Part shown: piece after piece, positions 61,338 through 64,000 of the stretch | How the letters are laid out: the number at the start of each line of letters is the position of its first letter | Position numbering within the stretch: position 1 is the stretch's first letter | Assembly: GCF_042657185.1 (NCBI RefSeq) | Contig: NZ_JBHSNN010000087.1 | Direction: 5' to 3' (one strand) | Length of the DNA: 64,000 nt | From: Ureibacillus thermophilus | GTDB taxonomy: Bacteria; Bacillota; Bacilli; Bacillales_A; Planococcaceae | Translations under genes and position numbers: made by a program | The notes under the pieces: model-generated | What the model saw: the letters and a program-made list of their open reading frames with translations, nothing else | What the model was told of the DNA's origin: nothing | Databases searched by the model: none

Positions 61338-61459
61338 AAAAAAGAGGACGTTTTAATGTAATAAAAAATTGTTAGTACATTAAAACGCCTCTAGTTTTCT
61401 AGTCAGCGTATTAATTTATTATTTATTTAAAGTATACTATTTTAATTGGATAAATCAAT
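61338..61459 (-). promoter_or_regulatory. cysH promoter and leader terminator
   Basis: On the minus strand TTGATT (61459-61454), 17 bases, TATACT (61436-61431). Then a hairpin GAGGCGTTTTAATGTA/TACATTAAAACGTCCTC (61391-61376/61360-61344, one bulge) followed by T6, ending just 18 bases before the cysH start. It would stop transcription before the gene unless opened, so an attenuator is likely. I do not recognise a known riboswitch in it. Confidence 0.75.
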
Positions 61460-61498
61460 ATTAAAATCCGATTTTATAAAATTTTTTAAAAACCTTGT

Positions 61499-61634
61499 TG
61501 ACTTATCGGAAAAATTGGATTATTGTATGAAACAAAGAATAACACTTTTTAAGTGTAACCAATCAGACAAACTGAAGGTTGCCTGCATGGACCCTTGGAA
61601 TGGGGAAATGGTGGGCAACCTTCTATTTTATTTA
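61499..61634 (+). promoter_or_regulatory. Promoter and hairpin leader of the sulfate transporter operon
   Basis: TTGACT (61499-61504), 17 bases, TATTGT (61522-61527). The leader carries a small AACACTT/AAGTGT hairpin and then GAAGGTTGCC (61574-61583) pairing with GGCAACCTTC (61614-61623), followed by TATTTTATTT. The 30-base loop has GGACCC and TGGGG blocks that could pair. A weak terminator or ligand-sensing leader; a small ORF across it (61446-61643) spans the promoter and is not credible. Confidence 0.6.
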
Positions 61635-61656
61635 AAAGAATAAAGGAGAGATGGGA

Positions 61657-62733
61657 ATGAAAAAGAAAAAAAGACTACTATTATTTTTTGGAATTATTTC
61701 ACTTTTATTGCTTTTGACAGCTTGCGGAAAAGAAGAGTCAAGCAGCAATGAATCATCAAACAACGCGGGTGAAAACAAAACGACAGAAACTTCAGAAGCA
61801 AAAAAAACAGTAGAATTATTAAATGTTTCTTATGACCCAACACGGGAATTATATGAAGAATTCAACAAAGCTTTCGCAGCTCATTGGAAAGAAGAAACTG
61901 GCCAAGAAGTGACAATCCAGCAATCCCATGGAGGATCTGGCAAACAAGCGAGATCCGTTATCGATGGTATTGAGGCGGACGTTGTAACGCTTGCTTTAGC
62001 CTATGACATCGATGAAATTGCATTAACGCGCCAATTATTAAATGAAGATTGGCAAAAAGAATTTGAATACAATTCTTCTCCATATACTTCTACAATTGTT
62101 TTCTTAGTGCGCAAAGGCAATCCTAAAAATATTAAAGACTGGGATGACTTAACGAAAAAAGGTATTTCAGTGATTACGCCAAACCCAAAAACAAGTGGCG
62201 GTGCCCGTTGGAATTACTTAGCGGCATGGGCGTTCGCAAGCAGAAAATATAACGGCGATGAAGCAAAAATTAAACAATTTATGAAAGATTTATATAGCAA
62301 TGTAGAAGTGTTGGATTCAGGAGCCCGCGGTTCTACAACAACATTTGTGGAACGTGGCATTGGCGATGTGTTGATTGCTTGGGAAAATGAAGCGTTTCTA
62401 TCCCTCAAAGAATTTGGCGAAGATGAATTTGAAATCGTGACGCCTTCTTTAAGTATACTAGCAGAGCCTCCAGTGGCTATTGTAGATAAAATCGTTGATA
62501 AAAAAGGAACTCGAGAAGTGGCAGAAGCATACTTGAAATATTTATACAGCGATGAAGGCCAAGAAATTGCAGCGAAAAACTTCTACCGTCCACGCAATGA
62601 AAAAGTGCTAGAAAAATATAAAGACCAATTCAAAGATTTAGAGTTAGTGACAGTAGAAGAGTTTGGCGGCTGGCAAGAAGCGCAAAAAACGCATTTTGCA
62701 GATGGCGGTACATTTGATGAAATTTATCAATAA
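61657..62733 (+). CDS. Sulfate-binding lipoprotein of the sulfate ABC transporter
   Basis: 358 residues from the ATG at 61657, eight bases after AGGAG (the ATG at 61651 is too close to it). Signal peptide and lipobox LTAC (Cys23), then a Ser/Asn/Glu linker. The Sbp/CysP family is shown by LLNVSYDPTRELYEEFNKAF, QSHGGSGKQARSVIDGIEADVVTLALAYDID and NPKTSGGARWNYLAAWAFA. It binds sulfate outside the membrane for CysT/CysW. Divergent from cysH. Confidence 0.93.
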   Translation: MKKKKRLLLFFGIISLLLLLTACGKEESSSNESSNNAGENKTTETSEAKKTVELLNVSYDPTRELYEEFNKAFAAHWKEETGQEVTIQQSHGGSGKQARSVIDGIEADVVTLALAYDIDEIALTRQLLNEDWQKEFEYNSSPYTSTIVFLVRKGNPKNIKDWDDLTKKGISVITPNPKTSGGARWNYLAAWAFASRKYNGDEAKIKQFMKDLYSNVEVLDSGARGSTTTFVERGIGDVLIAWENEAFLSLKEFGEDEFEIVTPSLSILAEPPVAIVDKIVDKKGTREVAEAYLKYLYSDEGQEIAAKNFYRPRNEKVLEKYKDQFKDLELVTVEEFGGWQEAQKTHFADGGTFDEIYQ

Positions 62734-62751
62734 TTGAAAGCTTGAGACCAT

Positions 62752-62785
62752 CAGCATAAAGGAACATTTTATTTCCTTTATGCTG
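62752..62785 (+). other. Long hairpin between binding-protein and permease genes
   Basis: CAGCATAAAGGAA pairs perfectly with TTCCTTTATGCTG (13 bp, 8-base loop), with no T run after it. It probably protects the upstream mRNA or reduces permease expression relative to the binding protein, a usual arrangement in ABC operons. Confidence 0.65.
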
Positions 62786-62814
62786 GATCTTCATATTAAA
62801 TGGAGTGATTTTTA

Positions 62815-63648
62815 GTGGAATTCACATTAAAAAGAAAGAAAAGGAATACCATCATTCCTGGATTTTCCCTTACCCTCGGCTATGCGTTGCTTTATTTAAG
62901 CATCATTGTACTATTGCCTTTAGCGATGATTGTTGTGAATACCCTCTCCCTTAGCTGGAGTGAATTTATCGGAATCATTACGCATCCTCGTGCAGTAGCT
63001 TCATATAAATTGAGTTTCTGTAGCGCCTTTATTGCTGGGCTTATTAACGTGCTTTTTGGAACGATTATTGCGTGGGTGCTAATCCGCTACGATTTTCCGG
63101 GAAAAAAAATAATCGATGGACTTGTGGATTTGCCCTTTGCATTGCCAACCGCGGTAGCAGGGATTGCCCTTACCACTCTTTATGCCCCAAACGGCTGGAT
63201 TGGGCAATTTTTTGATTTTAAAATTTCCTATACACCTCTTGGAATCGTGATTGCCCTGACTTTTATTGGGCTGCCCTTTGTTGTTCGGACGGTGCAGCCG
63301 ATCTTGCAAAATTTGAGCAGGGAAGTTGAGGAAGCTTCCGCAAGCCTTGGGGCGAATCGATTCCAAACTTTAGTAAAAGTCATTTTGCCTGAGTTGTATC
63401 CGGCGATGATTACCGGATTTTCATTAGCCTTTTCTCGGGCGCTCGGAGAATATGGTTCGGTTGTGTTTATTGCAGGGAATATGCCGATGAAAACGGAAAT
63501 TACTCCGCTCATTATAATGACAAAGCTTGAACAATACGATTACGTCGGGGCTACAGCCATTGCTGTTGTCATGCTTGTCGGTTCCTTTGTGGCCTTGTTG
63601 ATTATTAATTTTATTCAATGGAGAATAAATCGAAAATTTAATTATTAG
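62815..63648 (+). CDS. cysT: Sulfate ABC transporter permease CysT
   Basis: 277 residues, GTG start after TGGAGTGA. Six membrane segments. DLPFALPTAVAGIALTTLY and the EAA loop EEASASLGANRFQTLVKVILPEL are the CysT hallmarks, and LGEYGSVVFIAGNMPMKTEI follows. It forms the membrane channel with CysW. The stop is 16 bases before the cysW start. Confidence 0.94.
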   Translation: MEFTLKRKKRNTIIPGFSLTLGYALLYLSIIVLLPLAMIVVNTLSLSWSEFIGIITHPRAVASYKLSFCSAFIAGLINVLFGTIIAWVLIRYDFPGKKIIDGLVDLPFALPTAVAGIALTTLYAPNGWIGQFFDFKISYTPLGIVIALTFIGLPFVVRTVQPILQNLSREVEEASASLGANRFQTLVKVILPELYPAMITGFSLAFSRALGEYGSVVFIAGNMPMKTEITPLIIMTKLEQYDYVGATAIAVVMLVGSFVALLIINFIQWRINRKFNY

Positions 63649-63664
63649 GAAGGAGGGTCATTGA

Positions 63665-64000
63665 ATGACGAAACCGTTGGATGTGGAGCGAGCAGTGCCT
63701 GTTGTGAAGAAAGCGGTGAATCCTTATCCTTTGAAGGAATCGGCGATTGTGAAATGGTCGCTTATTACGGTTGCATTGCTTTATATTAGCCTTTTTTTAA
63801 TTCTTCCTCTGATTTCAATTTTTGTGACGGCCTTTGAAAAGGGGTGGAATACGTATGTGGCGTCCATTGTAGACCCGCATGCCCTTGCCGCCATTAAACT
63901 GACCATTACCGTTGCACTGATTGTAGTGCCGCTTAATGCGATTTTTGGGATTGCTGCAGCTTGGGCGATTACGAAATTTTCCTTTAGGGGAAAAAATCTT
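63665..64000 (+). CDS. cysW: Sulfate ABC transporter permease CysW (cut by window end)
   Basis: The first 112 codons only. GGAGG lies before the ATG at 63665. N-terminal polar stretch, then a first membrane segment (ITVALLYISLFLILPLISIFVTAF), the FEKGWNTYVASI segment typical of CysW, and the next segment ending AAAWAITKFSFRGKNL. The rest of the gene and probably cysA lie beyond the window. Confidence 0.92.
   Translation, partial: MTKPLDVERAVPVVKKAVNPYPLKESAIVKWSLITVALLYISLFLILPLISIFVTAFEKGWNTYVASIVDPHALAAIKLTITVALIVVPLNAIFGIAAAWAITKFSFRGKNL

Noticed and set aside
61446..61643. 65-codon plus-strand ORF upstream of the sulfate-binding protein gene
   Set aside because: It starts upstream of the promoter boxes at 61499-61527, has no binding site, and covers the hairpin leader; it is chance reading of regulatory DNA.

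Overview
The window looks like a low-GC Gram-positive chromosome of the Bacillales, most like the Caryophanaceae/Planococcaceae (Ureibacillus, Lysinibacillus, Solibacillus). The evidence is strong AGGAGG-type ribosome binding sites, frequent GTG and TTG starts, B. subtilis-like gene order (fadNAE, a yusI-like gene, gcvH, yusF/yusE-like genes, SAM riboswitch, metNIQ, sufCDSUB), a BirA operator and FadR-type boxes. The genus is inferred. It is a draft scaffold: 54 N lie at 24442-24495.

Layout. 1-8.4 kb: a BrnQ carrier, an unrecognised protein, a Fur-box-controlled siderophore ABC transporter of four genes, a glutathione peroxidase and a nitroreductase. 8.6-12.4 kb: the biotin operon bioD-bioA-bioY-bioB (minus strand) behind a BirA palindrome. 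12.5-18.8 kb: a DUF554 protein, a B12-binding radical SAM enzyme, a decayed lipoprotein gene, a phosphoesterase and an AarF/UbiB kinase-like protein. 18.8-33.6 kb: an old duplication. Each copy carries a 5'-3' exonuclease, a C39-like cysteine peptidase, a divergent six-TM chemoreceptor and a small membrane protein. The middle cargo differs: an MFS transporter in copy A; an MMPL transporter and a frameshifted nitronate monooxygenase in copy B. An intact IS1182-family element sits between the copies. 33.6-45.4 kb: thioredoxin, fadN-fadA-fadE with two FadR-like operators, Spx/ArsC-like protein, GcvH, Toprim protein, thioredoxin, SAM riboswitch with metNIQ, and a GltC-like LysR regulator. 45.4-51.4 kb: a dead ORF fragment and sufCDSUB. 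51.6-58.1 kb: an acyl-CoA cluster with two matching TetR-type operators. 58.1-58.8 kb: a group IIC intron without reverse transcriptase, placed just after a terminator. 58.8-64 kb: cysH-sat-cysC (minus) divergent from the sulfate ABC transporter genes (plus), with hairpin leaders on both sides.

How the genes work together. Sulfur runs through much of the window: sulfate import, activation and reduction, methionine import under SAM control, cysteine desulfuration for Fe-S clusters, and biotin synthase, which consumes Fe-S. Fatty-acid oxidation is the second theme. FadN/A/E form the ordinary cycle. The 51.6-58.1 kb cluster has an acyl-CoA dehydrogenase whose usual catalytic Glu is replaced by Asp in a DGPDEVH motif, an aminoglycoside-phosphotransferase-fold kinase, an SDR, an acyl-CoA synthetase, a TetR regulator and a divergent ComB-like phosphatase. 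This set resembles the levulinate (Lva) and ACAD10/ACAD11 route, in which 4-hydroxyacyl-CoAs are phosphorylated and then rearranged. It is my best candidate for an undescribed system.

Dispersed non-coding repeats are common: three copies of a hairpin-ended element of about 185 bp, two copies of a 65-bp element sharing its tip with the IS inverted repeat, and a GC-rich palindromic element.
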